From Artemia franciscana (lineage: Eukaryota > Arthropoda > Branchiopoda > Anostraca > Artemiidae): DNA of 64,000 bases. Below the pieces are notes generated by a model. The model was not told the DNA's origin and did not search any database. It saw only the letters and a program-made list of their open reading frames with translations. The translations under genes were made by a program, and so were the position numbers. Below are positions 32,948 through 45,290 of this stretch, in pieces. Positions within the stretch are counted from its first letter, which is position 1, and each line of letters starts with the position of its first letter. The stretch spans positions 43,510,619-43,574,618 of the forward strand of contig NC_088871.1 in the NCBI RefSeq assembly GCF_032884065.1. The letters are read 5' to 3'.

Positions 32948-35387
32948 AAATGAATGTTACAATTACCGAGTAAACACTTGGTGCTGGACCAATCACCACG
33001 CTAGGACACCTAGCAGCAGAATCAAGAGATCAAATCGGAACCGAAGAAGATATCACGCCATCGACCAACATAAATGATCAGATGGGATTAGACACAGGAC
33101 AAAACATCTCTAATTAAAGACCCAACAAGGCAGTTTTTTCTTTTTCACCAATCTGGAATATATTATATCAGTAGATACTGGTTCCAATGACATTTTAAAG
33201 ACTGTCTGAGAAAATTCTATGTTGAATGCATAAGATATATAGGTGGAAATACAATCAATATCATCTTCTGTGTTTGAGCTATGTAAAGAGCTAGCTATCA
33301 ATTGCAGCGATTCCTGGGCCAAAAGGATACAGGAACATGGAAGTCGACCTCTAGTTTGAACCAAAGGAAATACCTTATTAAACATGGTCCTAATCAACCA
33401 AATATGACTGTATGCCCCGCTGATCCTTCAATATAAAAGAAAAACAGTGGCTTATTAATCCCTGCTGGTATGAGTATTACCAGCTGATAGAACACAGTAT
33501 CGAGAAAGATGCACTCTTCTGCTTTGCGTGTTTCTTTTTCCCCAGTGGTCCCGGGAGAAATTAATCCGTAAGAACTTGGGTGGAAAACAGTGTGTGGCAA
33601 CAGCACAAAATGAAGAGCAATGGAAAAGTGAAGAAAGGAGAACTGGCATTTTAATTCTCTTCCGAGTCATACAAAGCAGTTCTGTCTGATTTTTGTCACC
33701 TTGTCAAAAAAGTCGTCATGTTGATTTCCTGCTTGATGTAAGCACTCGAGCTGAGTTTTCGCAGCAAGCATAAGATGAAGAGACCAACAGTAAAAATTTA
33801 AATTTTTTTTACGTTGATAGAACCCTAGCGAGAAAAGGTATTCCCTTTGGAAGAAGCTAAGCAAAAAATGGTACCTTTATTCAAATTTTTTGGCTTTTGG
33901 GGAGATGTGTGCCTGCTCTTAGAGCATGGTTTAATGATACCCAATATAGACTATTCGAAGCTACCTATCTACACAAAGCTTCTCAGAACGAGTTCATCGA
34001 CTTGATTTCAGCATAATTCGAGGGAGGGGGGAGATTCTCGACGAAGTCTCCTATAGAATTTAATCTGTGATGACGGATACGACACCTGATGCTTCGTATT
34101 CTGGTAAGCTCGTGGTCATAATCTGTGCTATCAGCTGAGAAGGGACACATAGAGAGTAACTATTAAATATTAGCAAGGCTTATGACTTTACCGGATAGGG
34201 TATGGCAGAAAGTACAAAAGAAACATTTTCAAGAATTTCGTAAACATTGGCAGACATTGAAAGGAATTACTCTGGATAAACTAGCTTTCCAGTCTTATAA
34301 GTATGCAAGCGTGATGTCTAGTCTAGTTATTTAATGGAATCCAGCAGATTAATCTAAAATTACTGATCACTGTGTGCCTTATATCTTCTGCTAGGCTCAT
34401 AGATAAAACATCGTCATAGAGCATAGTTGATATTCCTCTCCTTCAGAAAAACTCTCTTCGACGAAAACAGCCCTAATCTCCGAAACTTATCACGAAGTCG
34501 ATGGACTCCATGGGTTGTAGCCATACAAGTAGTAGTTACTTTGTTTGAAGAAATTGTTTCAGCCCTTGACGAAATAAAACAGATTAAGAACATCGACGTG
34601 AAGAGGAAAGCACCAGCTAGAGGCATCATGGAAAATAGTATGTACAAGGCCAAGGATGCAACAGAAAACTTGTAGAAGAGGAAAGAAACGTCATCGACGC
34701 AATGGATATGCTTGAAGCTAGGGAAAAAATTTCCGAAAGAATTTGTGAGGATGGAATGAACAGTTTAATTGACAGAGAGAGAAAGATGGAAGTTGATCCA
34801 CAGGCATATTTCATCAGACATCATCGTCGACGACTTGGACAATCTCTCTATGGCAGTTGAGCTCAAAGAAAAGCCGAGATCTCATTGTATTAGCTCTATA
34901 GACAGGATTTTGGAGTCCTGCTTGATAAGTTGACTACAATGATTGCATAAAATCTCAGAGCTTACCTTGTCAACTTTCAGCCATTTTACTTCTTATTTCA
35001 GTCTCATTAAAAAAAAAGGTTTTAGCTGCAAACACTCAGCTGGCAGCAAAATTTTTTCAAAATCAAGAAATAAACTTCAGGTTCTACCGATCTTCAAGTA
35101 TTGTGTGAAGTTCTCTTTCAGTTTTTGACAAGGCGCAACTTCCTTCAAAGAAGTCCCAGGCAAAGCATATCACTGGCAACATCAGGTTTATCAAGCTAAT
35201 CATGTATTAAAATACTCAAACAGTGCCTGTTGCTACTGCTGCGCCTTAAAGAACATTTAGTAAGCTCAAGTTTGTTAATAATTTGCTAAGAATTACCATG
35301 GTTGATCATCAACTAGATTCCTTCCTGTTGTTAGTGAGTGACGAAGCTCTCATCAATGTCATTAAGTTAGACAAGATTGTCCAGTGA
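32948..35387 (+). pseudogene. hAT-type transposase gene (ZMYM1/DUF4371-like), decayed but full length
   Basis: Domains come in the normal order across changing frames. A strong acceptor (TATTTTTTTTTCAG) precedes 32948, followed by an acidic N-terminus (TTLGHLAAESRDQIGTEEDI). A TTF-type zinc finger follows (KHGPNQPN near 33380, then WYEYYQLIEHSIEKDALFCF from 33466). Then come QNEFIDLIS, the first catalytic aspartate block MTDTTPDASYSGKL (ATG at 34070), LSRSRWTPWVVAI near 34490, and the C-terminal dimerisation block RTFSKLKFVNNLLRITM with DKIVQ ending at TGA 35385-35387. Such proteins cut and paste hAT elements. There are several stops and frame changes. Terminal inverted repeats were not located. 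Minus-strand frames over 33.1-33.9 kb are shadows. Confidence 0.8.
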
Positions 35388-35894
35388 TGGTCCACTTTAA
35401 AGAAGAGACAAATCTGGATTTAATTATCCTAGTTGTGTGTTTGCACATTTGGTATTCTGTTTCAGTTTCTTGTTTGTCTCTTTAGATAAGTATAAATAAA
35501 AAGTGTTAATGCGTATTAAATTTTCATGAGATGAATATTGTTATTTGATCTTTAGACTATTTTGAACATGATGGTTATTTCAAAATTTCGATCGGGTGTC
35601 ATTGGGAGATGATCAAATAACAAGAAACAAAGGAGGGGGGACGGTTACCCTCCAAACACTTTTCAATAGTCCCTTGACATTTTAACAAAATTTCGGTTTA
35701 ATACCCTCAGTCGTTTTTAAGATATAGCAGATACTTGACAAACTTGGCTTTTTAACAAACTGGGAGTACCACGTGTCTTTTCATTTACTTCAGAACACGC
35801 CTCAATATTCCCCGAAGTTTCATCTTAATACCCTTTAGCCTTTTTGGACACACCCAAATGATAAATCCTGCCCCGCTCTTTACAATAAATTACT
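35388..35894. repeat. mixed repeat fragments
   Basis: This holds one satellite-like unit near 35540-35680 (ACTATTTTGAACATGATGGT, then a G run and GGTTACCCTCC). It also has a piece resembling the TAG-spacer family (TAATACCCTCAGTCGTTTTT; AACACGCCTCAATATTC). No gene seen. Confidence 0.5.
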
Positions 35895-37135
35895 ATAAAT
35901 GTTGCCCCAAATGATAAATCAATGCCCCGCACTTTACGCTAAAGTATTTTACTGTTTTAAAAAGTAGAGTTGAGAGAAAGAGTCAAACTTTAGCGTAAAG
36001 AGAGGGGCACTGAAGAGGGAATAGCCCCTTTCATATACGAAGTAATTTCTGTTCGTTTTAAGTTTTAATGTCGCTCCTTACTTTCAGTTAAAAAAACTTA
36101 TTTTTTTTATTTAATCATAGGGAAGGACAGAATGTTTGAACCTGGATGTCTCCAGAAAAGCTAAGGATGTTAAGTGCAACTACACCTTTATCGTCTTAGG
36201 TTCATATCTGATGTCAAAAGAAAATTATATGTCTTGTGTATATTTGTTTCCTTTTCATAATAAAAATCAACAATACTGCTAAGATAAAAGCTAGATATCC
36301 TCCAAAGCCATTACTGGTACATAAATCGTCAAACTGAACCTTTAGTTGCTGGATCTTTTTACCTCGCTCTTTGCACTAAAGTTTGAATTTTGTTCCAATT
36401 CTTTAAGGAAGATCCCTGAATTACAAAGACCGTAAAATTAGAATAAATAACTCTTTTGAAAGTACTAAGAAAACTTTAGCACAAAGAGCAAGGTATTGAA
36501 GAAAGAACGAGCCTCTCATATACGTAACAGTTTCTGTTCTTTTTGAGTTTTGATGTTGCTCCTTACTTTCAGTTGAAAAAAGTTGTTTTTTTAATTTCTG
36601 ATAGTTGTTAAAATAAGACCAGGAATTTTTTTCTCCCATGAAAATTCCTCTATCGAAAGACCCCCCTCTTGATCCCCTCTCTCCGACCACCTCCCCATCA
36701 GAAAAAAATCTCCCTAAAAGCGTCTGTATACTTCCCAATAATCAATGATATATGTAAACAATGTCAAAGTTCATAACTTGCAACCCTTCCCCTGGGGACT
36801 GTGGAGGTTTAAGTCATCCTCAAAGAAATAGTTTTTAGATATTTAGACTCTGGCAACGAAATTTTGATCCGGTGACTTTAGGAAAAAATGAGCTTGGGAG
36901 GGGGCCTGGTTGCCTCTGATTTTTTTATCACTCAAAAAAGGGCAATAGAACTTTTAATTTTCACTTGAATGAGTCGCAATATTCTAAGACCACTGGGTCG
37001 ATACAATCACCCTTGGGGAAAAAAACAAAACAAAACAGAAAAAACGAACAAAAAACGCGCATCCGTGATCTTTATTCTGGCAAAAAAAATATATAGATTT
37101 TCACGTTTATGCAGATAGTGTCGGCTGAATCTAAT
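35895..37135 (-). mobile_element. composite repeat, copy 3 (reversed)
   Basis: The same modules as 24.5-25.9 kb appear in opposite orientation: a foldback at about 35925-36110, an unassigned 230-bp stretch, a second foldback at 36355-36590, a satellite-like block, then the reverse complement of GATCACGGATGCG near 37065. The 105-codon minus-strand frame at 36421-36738 is repeat-derived. Confidence 0.65.
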
Positions 37136-37166
37136 TGTGTAATTGTCGCAACACTACTGCTTTCGT

Positions 37167-37168
<2 letters not shown>

Positions 37169-37198
<30 letters not shown>
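37169..37198. repeat. poly(T) tract
   Basis: About 30 T on the plus strand, followed by a CACCGTGATC sequence. It may be the poly(A) tail of a minus-strand insertion, but no body was identified. Confidence 0.8.
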
Positions 37199-37289
37199 CA
37201 CCGTGATCAGCGACCTGTAGCTCCGAAGTGGTAAGAGTTAAAAATTTGAGATTTTTCAGAGGGAAGGGAAACGTAAAACAGAGTAAAAA

Positions 37290-38318
37290 AGTTCCAGAGA
37301 AGTTCCTAAAATTTATAACAGTTTTCCATAAAAAAAAATAAAACCGTTTTTTTCTTAGAAACTCTGCGTTCGATGTTTGGCGTCAAGTTAAGACGACCCT
37401 AACTTCGGAAATAAACTTGTTAGAAATACAGTTATGCTGAACTCATATAGAACTTTCATCTGTCTCTTCGAGAACCGGAGCACAAAATTCCGTAGCTCTT
37501 ACAGATTTCCCGGAAATAATTCCGGAAAAGTCCATCTCGTTCCGATTTTTTTTTGGAGTTTTCTCAAATTTTCGATTTTGATGTTTCTTATATTTTTATC
37601 GAGTAGTGCTATGAAAAGTATGCAAGAAGAAGTGAAGTGTTCTATATACCAAGTTGCTTCGTTCTCTAAGAAATAATTTCCGAAGTTTCGACGTTCTAGA
37701 GGCAACTTCTGTTCTGGACTAGCTAGAATTTTTTTTCCAACGCGGTTCGACAGGTCTCGATCTCCTAACAACTGGAGCTTACAATAGTTTCTCCGAAATA
37801 AAATTCCTTCTTTGGGTTTTTCTATTTGGAAGTTTTGTCATGCCCTCGGGGCAATTTAAATTTTTTGGTGAATTTGGTTTGTTTTATATTTTCCTAGCTT
37901 AGACCATCAAAAGTTAAGCAGAAAACTATAAGACGTTATTTCCGTATCTCTTTCAGATTTCCCGAAAATAATTCCCGAAATGTGCGTCTCGAAACATAAT
38001 ACTTCGAATTGGCGTCAAGTTAAGACGGCCCTAGTTTCGGAAGTAAACGTTTTAGAGATAAAATAATTATGAACTCGTATAGAACTTTTATTGATGTTTT
38101 CGAGAACTGAAGCATGAAATTCCGTAGCTCTTACAGATTTCCCGGAAATAATTCCGGAAAAGTCAATCTCGTTCCGATTTTTTGAAATTTTCTTAAATTT
38201 TCGATTTTGATGTCTATTTTATTTTTATAACGTGAAACGGATTAAAAAGTTCCTTAGAAAGTGTGTAAAAATTCCTAATAGTTTTCCAGATAAAAAATAA
38301 AAACCGTTTTTTTTATCG
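37290..38318. repeat. ~632-bp direct repeat
   Basis: CGTCAAGTTAAGACG at 37381 and 38013, and AAATTCCGTAGCTCTTACAG at 37485 and 38117, both give a 632-bp offset. The second block continues almost unchanged for about 48 bp and includes the palindrome-rich TTTCCCGGAAATAATTCCGG. A third, poorer copy of that block is near 37953. Non-coding. Confidence 0.75.
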
Positions 38319-38807
38319 CGTATCATTTCCAATACACTCCAGAAGTACCAGTACGAGTTGTCGGATCTCAATCAAACTTCACAGAAAGTAAGTCTGACGG
38401 GCCTAGTTATCCTTTTGGAGTCCAAACTTGACCTTATCTCTGTGGGCAGAGGGGGGTCCAGTTATATGATATCGACATTAGTTGAACAGCGGTATTTTAG
38501 TTGTTACCGTTATAACTGTAATGAATTGAATTAAGTGTGATTTTTGATGTCATGGCCATAAAATTTGATTTCTAGTTTCAATTATTTAAAGAAATTCTGG
38601 TTTATCTTGAAATTGTAATTATCCATCCTATAAATATTCAGAATTGTCAACTGTGTTATTGTGTTATCCTCGTTTATTTCTGGACCAGCTAAACATTTTA
38701 CCAAACTCAGTTTAGTAGGAGCTCGAAATAAAACCATATCAAAGATGCTTCAAGATAACAATCGAAGCCGCATTAGAAAAATGTCCTCTGAAGGACATAA
38801 TGGAGAC
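38319..38807. other. AT-rich sequence, no gene seen
   Basis: No motif. The 91-codon plus-strand frame at 38661-38936 runs into the hairpin cluster and shows no domain. Confidence 0.4.
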
Positions 38808-38921
38808 TGTTGCTCCGCAACTGTGTCCCGTAGGGCACAGTTGCACGTGTTGCTCCGCAACTGTGCCCTAAGGAACAGGGCACAGTTGCTGCAACACTTC
38901 CCGTTGCACAGGCAACGGAGG
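38808..38921. repeat. GC-rich twin hairpins
   Basis: TGTTGCTCCGCAACTGTG recurs at 38808 and 38848 (40-bp period). Each copy opens a stem with the following CACAGTTGC. Hairpin 1 spans 38817-38844 (3-nt loop, one mismatch). Hairpin 2 spans 38857-38889 (perfect 12-bp stem, 9-nt loop). Composition is far above the local GC content. Confidence 0.8.
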
Positions 38922-38936
38922 TCTAGTTTTCATTAA

Positions 38937-39676
38937 GATTCTACAACTTTTAGGTTGTGTTTTACCCTTTTTTCAAAAATAAGGCAGATTTTCTCAGGCT
39001 CGTAACTTTTGATGAGTATTTTTATTGTTCAATTGCCTCACCAGATATGCCTAGGAACAACAACTTTAGTTTATCATATATGAGCTCCTCTTTTATATAT
39101 CTTTTCTCTTTTATTGGTCTGCCTTTTATGTAAAACGGCTCTCATCTAAAGATCTTTTCTCATTTCCATTTCTGTGCTTTCAAGTTTAATCTACTTCCGG
39201 CTAGTGGTCACTGAGCTAGTATTTTAAGACCTATCTCGAGAAGATCTAGACATTTCAGTTGACAAGCAAGAACAATAATTGTCACAATTATTCTTTTTGA
39301 TAATTTAAAGATAGTATAAACCCTAGCCCACGTAAAAGAACAATAAGATAAAAATAATTTCTAGGGACTAATGCAACATTGTTGTTATTAAAGCGAATAG
39401 CATATTTACTACCACATCTTATTTGAAATTATATACTCTGAGATTTAATTTTGGAGTGTCAACTAGAATGCTAAAATTTTTTATAATTTACACTGTTTTG
39501 TTTGATAAGGCCACTATTTAGCAGACTAATTGGTTTCTCATGTCATTAAGCTTAAAACTATGTTTGTGGTTTTTGTAGACGCTTAGCTGTGTTTGTCAAA
39601 CCTAGTATTTAGACCAACAATTTGAAGAGAAACACATTGTGTTCAAAGATGTAAGTTTGAGAAGTATCTTCATCTC
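38937..39676. other. AT-rich sequence, no gene seen
   Basis: No coding or repeat signal. Confidence 0.4.
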
Positions 39677-39914
39677 TAAATCTGGTGCAGATAACTTCGA
39701 AGACCACACTGCCTTTCCATGACGAAAGTAAAACAGTTCAAAATAGGGATGATACCTTTTTATTGACAGTGAATAGATAAAAAATTATTTAACTGGATAT
39801 TTCGAACACATATACAGTGTTCAAAATTTCCAGTTAAATAATTTTATATCTATTCACTGTCAATAAAAAGGTATCATCCCTATTTTGAACTGTTTTACTT
39901 TAAATCTGGTGCAG
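39677..39914. mobile_element. foldback element M2 with 14-bp target duplication
   Basis: Direct repeats TAAATCTGGTGCAG at 39677-39690 and 39901-39914 flank the element. Inside, AGTAAAACAGTTCAAAATAG at 39727 and its reverse complement ending at 39899 bound near-perfect inverted arms of about 80 bp. A unique lead (ATAACTTCGAAGACCACACT) precedes the foldback. A second copy is at 48176-48341. Confidence 0.8.
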
Positions 39915-40030
39915 TCAATTGTATTTTTTTTTTTTTTTTACTCAAGCAGAAACTTAAACAAGTTTCAAGCGCAACGCCACCTTGACGCTTTCGTATGTTT
40001 ACAAAACCCGACATTTAAGTAAGCTCTAGA

Positions 40031-40259
40031 GGGTCAATTATTTTGATCAGAAGTTTCCGTCAATAGATTGACTAATGATCGTCTAGGAACCTGTTTGAGG
40101 CTTGAGTCGAGCGTTGACAATTCTGTGATAGAACTCCATCGTTTTGATCAAAAGCAGTGTGTTAGATTAGCTTTGGTCATGATTGAAGGGTCGGTTGAAG
40201 ATTGATTGAACCACACGTCAATGAATTGACGGAAACTTTTGATCAAAATGATTGACCCT
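40031..40259. mobile_element. small inverted-repeat element M3
   Basis: GGGTCAATTATTTTGATCAG at 40031 and its counterpart ending ATTGACCC at 40259 form arms of about 40 bp around a 145-bp core. There is no coding capacity, and flanking target duplication is unclear. Confidence 0.7.
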
Positions 40260-42190
40260 TTAGGGCCTCATTGAGACCAGCAACTTGAAGTGAAACTCCC
40301 TGTGTTCTAAAACATGTGTTTGAAGGATTGTACATATCCAATGGACTAAAAAGAATGTGACAAATGCTAGTGTGCGACAGAAAATATATCAGCTGCTGAT
40401 AATCCGAGTGACCACACAATTAGAAGGAGAAAGGGTTTTTGCAAGTGAGTCAAAATAAAAAGAAATAACAAGTCAATAAAATATTGGAAGGGGGTGGTTA
40501 TCCATGCTAACCTTGTTGGTATTATTATTTCTAATTAGCCCACGTTTCATGGAAGGTCTGCTTAACTGTGTCATCCTTCTTACAGGGAGAGGTTAATTAT
40601 TACATAAAAACAAGGATAAAGATAGAACATGAGATCGAAGAGTTAAATAAGGGTGTAAAGTAGTCAAAACCGGTGCTTGAGGAGGATAGGGTAGGCTAGG
40701 TATTATTAACTTATGCGCAATTGGGTATTTAGTTAGAAGATAACTATACGCAAGTGTGAATGAAATGGAGAAGTCGTAATGGAGGATTAAAGGCAACACT
40801 ATAGCATTGTCTATAGTAAAGGTCATTTGCCTTCAATGTTTTATTATTATATTTCCTGGATAAATACAGAGTGAGTTCGAGGGAAGTTGGAGGGGGGAGA
40901 GAACTAGAAATTGTTATCAAATTCCTCTTGATTTATGGTAATATTTCTGGCGTGGCCCTTTATTATGAAAGTAAAACTAACGCTAAACCTAAGTAAAAAC
41001 TAGTTGAAGATTGAACCAAACTGACATTGCCCTATCTGTGAAGGGTACCAGTAGCCCCCCCCACTGTTTACTCTAAAGTTTACACCAGGGCTCAAGAATT
41101 CTACAGCCCGTAGAGTCCTTCCAACCTCCAAAATCAGGAACGGGGAAAATAAGCGAAACTCTACCCCAGGATGGGTTTCCCAAAGCTTCCCCCCTCCCCG
41201 CTGTCTACAGATGAAAACTGTCTATAGGCTGTTAACAGACGCAAACCATTTCAAACTGTCTTGTTTCAGAGCATTTAAATCATATTTAAAGAAAATTATA
41301 CGTGTTTAATAAACGATTTTTCATTTTAATCAAATAAGTCTTCCCGAAATTGATATTAAAGCCGAAAAGAGCTATCTAAAAGCTTTCTGACCGTGTACTT
41401 TAAAACTTACCTGAATAACTACTAAGAGTTCGTAATCTTAAATTTCGCTTTAGAGAAAAATCGAGCATACAAAAGGTTCTAGGCTTTTACAGTGAGAGAA
41501 GGAGGCATTACACAAATTCTTGTTTGTAGGGGGTTTTGTTCTTTTCATGTTTGATCTACATATTCAATTTCAGTATCACTCGTTTTAAGATTTATTTATT
41601 CATTTACATTGTTACCTATTGTATGTTTGTTTACTGTGGTTGTGAATTTGATTTCTATTTGTTTTGCGTTTAATTTATAAATCAATAGAAAAATATTTTT
41701 GTTTGTTTTAAACTTGATTTACATATTCAAATGAAGCTTTACTCGAGATTTGTTTATTTGTTTATATTAGTACCTGTTATGTTTTTTTTTCTGATTGTTT
41801 ATTCAATTTCTGTTCGTTTTTGGTTTCATCTATGTTTTAGTAGTAATTACTGGTCGTTTTGAGTTGGAGTTGTTGTAGATTTTCATTCCTTCTTTCTCAT
41901 TCCGAATAGGAAGTTTTTCTTTGAAAAACTTCGTATTCGATTTTTTTAAAATTAATTTGGATGACAAGCAGGTTTATAGCAGATTCAAGGCTAGCCGTGT
42001 CACAAATTTTAACTTATTAACATTTCGCTTTCAAATATTACATAATATCGATGGAAACTCTCCATGAATCCTTCTTATAGTGGATTAAGGACAATCATAT
42101 CAAAATAATTTCCTCAGCGGCCAGATTATGGAAAAAAACATTGTCAGGATATCGTCAGGTATATGAAATTTCGCAAAAATAGAGAATTAT
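40260..42190. other. AT-rich sequence, no gene seen
   Basis: The 77-codon minus-strand frame at 40593-40826 has no motif. The segment 41560-41960 has M1-like phrases (TTTGATTTACATATTC, TTCTGTTCGTTTTTGG) and may be an old M1 derivative. Confidence 0.4.
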
Positions 42191-42191
42191 C

Positions 42192-42404
42192 TTACTTTTT
42201 CGATTCAAACAGTACACTGCACCCTACCCTTCTGCTAGAGAGTTGGCTTTGAGAATGATGGGGTGTATTGGAAGGGCACCTGCCCTCTTTAATACCTCGT
42301 CTTTGAAGTTTCGTTTGGATCATCCAAGTCGTCATCAAAGCATAATGTGGTGCTTTTCTTAAAGTAAAGGTTGGTTTTAAGATCTTTGACAAAACAAGAA
42401 GCAA
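42192..42404 (-). other. possible small exon or ORF, unrecognised
   Basis: A 70-codon minus-strand frame ends at AAAAAGTAAG. GTAAGA there would also serve as a splice donor for another, acidic frame (STTLCFDDDLDDPNETSKT). I recognise nothing in either. Weak evidence only. Confidence 0.2.
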
Positions 42405-42479
42405 GTAGCCTACCTATTTTTAAATTTGTAGATTCACCCAAATGTCTGAATTCTTTCGCCTCAGTGTAATAGCTAGAGG

Positions 42480-43074
42480 AAAGGACTTAATTGGCCCCTG
42501 AGTGGTTTCGTTGGCATATCAAGCTAAAAAAAATCTGTCGGCAGATAAAAGCAAAATGATAGTTCTCAACTACGATTTTCTAAAAACTTACACCTTTTAC
42601 TTATTAACGTTAATATTTAAGATAATTTTCGTGTCTGCCGTAGGTATTTAAGAGACAAAAATAAGAAATAATATACTGTCTAATGATAAATTTTCTAAGT
42701 TTCTTTTGCTGAAGGACAGAAAATACCGTGTTCATCTGAAGAATGTTATCCTACTGAATGAGAAAAGTGTATTAGTATTTTATATAATTTATGCCCTTCC
42801 TGAAAATCAGCTAGTTACGCCATTGTTTCAACCCTTTAGAGTTTTCCTTGAGGAGGCTACCATTGATGTTTTTTAGAAATGGTTTTATTAACACCAGAAA
42901 AAGTATATTTGGCTATCTAATTATGTTTATGCAATAAAGATTTGCCAGAAAAACATACATTTTTACTGCCTAAGACTTAATTACATTAATATTTCCCTCT
43001 GACAAAGCATTTAAGAAAACTTGTAATTAATAGTAAGTATTTATTATTTATAGGCTAGTAGATTACTATATCAT
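42480..43074. other. AT-rich sequence, no gene seen
   Basis: No coding or repeat signal before the hairpin at 43075. Confidence 0.4.
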
Positions 43075-44470
43075 AGGCAGCGCAAAAGCGCTGCCTAAGA
43101 AAAGAGCGATGTGGGCACAATGTATTTTTCTTTTACCAGGGTACTTCGTATTGAAGGAGGTGTCGTAGAAACTCCAAAAAGAGCTTATTCGATTAGAAAT
43201 TGAAAGGGGTTGTGTTCTTCTTTTTTAATAGTCAAAAGTGATTGGAGGGCAACCAACCCCCCTCCGACACGCACCATTTACCCAGATACATCCAATAAAA
43301 ATTTTGATATAACCATTTTGTTCAACAAAGTTGAAAGGCCTGGAAATTATGTATTTGAGGATACAAACCCCCTACACTTCGGAGCTCTCAGGGCGAGGGT
43401 TGTAGGTTATGCCTTAGGGGTATACAAAGTACATACATGATGGGTGACCGTATAAACTTCGGAGGGGCTCACTGGATGGGTTATCAGAAGTTCTAGTGCC
43501 CTTTCTTAAGATTCAGAGTCATTGGATGGTGGATGCCCCATATGTTGTATTTTCCCTAAATATGTCGGATAGAAGTTTTGAGATGGTCATTTGTTGTCGT
43601 AGAAACTTCGAAAACAGCTCATTCGATTAGAATTGAAAGGGGAAATTGATTGAAGCGCAACTAACCTACCCTTCCAGCCCACTATTTCCCTAAGCACATC
43701 CAATCAAAATTTTGAGATTTGAATTTGAATTCAAACATAGTTGAATGGTCCGGAAATTATGTATTTGAGGACGACGCCCTCCTACATCTCTTAGGGCAAG
43801 GGTTGTAAGCTTTGCCGTGGGGACGTACAAGTTTTATATGGAAAGAGTGATCATATAAACTTCGGAGGGGGCTCATTGGATTGCTTGTCAGAAGTTCTAG
43901 TGCTCTTTTTAAGATTCAAAGTGATCAGAAGGCGGACACTACCCCCCCCCCAAACCTCATATTTTTCCGGAATGCATGAAATAGAAACTTTGAGATGGCC
44001 AATTGTTTTCGTAGAAACTGATTGACCCCCTCCTCCTTCCACGCTCACCATTTCCTCAGACACATCCAATCATAATTTTGAGACAACCATTTTGTTCAAC
44101 GTAGTTAAGAGGTGCATAAATTATGTATTTGAGGATGACAAACCCCCCTACAGCTCCCAGGGCAAGGGTTGTCAGATATACCCTGGGGACATTTATTGAG
44201 AGTGATCGAAAGGTGGATACCCGCCCACACCTCGTATTTTCCCGAAATGTATCTGATAGAAATTTTGAGATGTCCATTTGTTGTCGTAGATACTTCCAAA
44301 ATCACTCCAAAATCACTCATTCAATTTGAAATTATAAGAGTTAATGTCCTTTTTATGATTCAAAATTGATTGGAGGGCACCAAGCCCTTTTTGTTCAGCG
44401 TAGTGGAAAGGTCTGGAAATTATGTCTTCATCAACCCCCTTACTTTCGCACGACCATAGCATAACTTGCA
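43075..44470 (-). repeat. satellite-like array, third block, reversed
   Basis: The block opens with a perfect hairpin (stem AGGCAGCGC, loop AAAA, 43075-43096). It continues with reverse-oriented units of the ~275 bp family: GGAGGGCAACCAACCCC, ATTTTGTTCAACAAAGTTG (near 43315) and its relatives near 43725, 44090 and 44395. Alternate units carry TTTGTTGTCGTAGAAACTTC (near 43590, 43995, 44280). The frames in it are repeat-derived. Confidence 0.7.
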
Positions 44471-44880
<410 letters not shown>

Positions 44881-45290
44881 AAAATAAGATTAATAACTGA
44901 TAGTTATATATCATAGCTATTATAGATATTAAGCTGTTATATTAAGAAATTTATATTTTCTGATATGCTATATTACTGAAATTTTTAGATAGCCATGTCT
45001 TTAAAAGTATCCCAAAGATCACGTAGTAAGACGTTCAGAGTTGACACAAGCCCCCAGAGCTTTGGAATCAGGTTTGTATGTTATCTCCGGGGGGCATATA
45101 ATCTTTTCATGGAGGGTGTAGTTGTTTGAACTTTGGAGGAAGCTCATTTGATTGGATACTGAGGGTATTAAGCTGAAAATTTTGGGGATACTACTATTAC
45201 CACTTCTGCTCTTACATTTTAAAAAAATAAAAAGAGTGTCAATGTATCCAGGTTGTCAAAGACCATAGATAGAGTCTTAAGTTTTTTTTT
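44881..45290. other. AT-rich sequence with one satellite-like unit
   Basis: Reverse-oriented satellite landmarks occur near 45050-45160 (GGGGGGCATATAATCTTTTC; GGAGGAAGCTCATTTGATTG). Nothing else is supported. Confidence 0.45.

Noticed and set aside
33110-33864. Overlapping minus-strand frames of 65-95 codons
   Set aside because: They are shadows of the plus-strand zinc-finger region of the hAT-like pseudogene, which gives the recognisable motifs.
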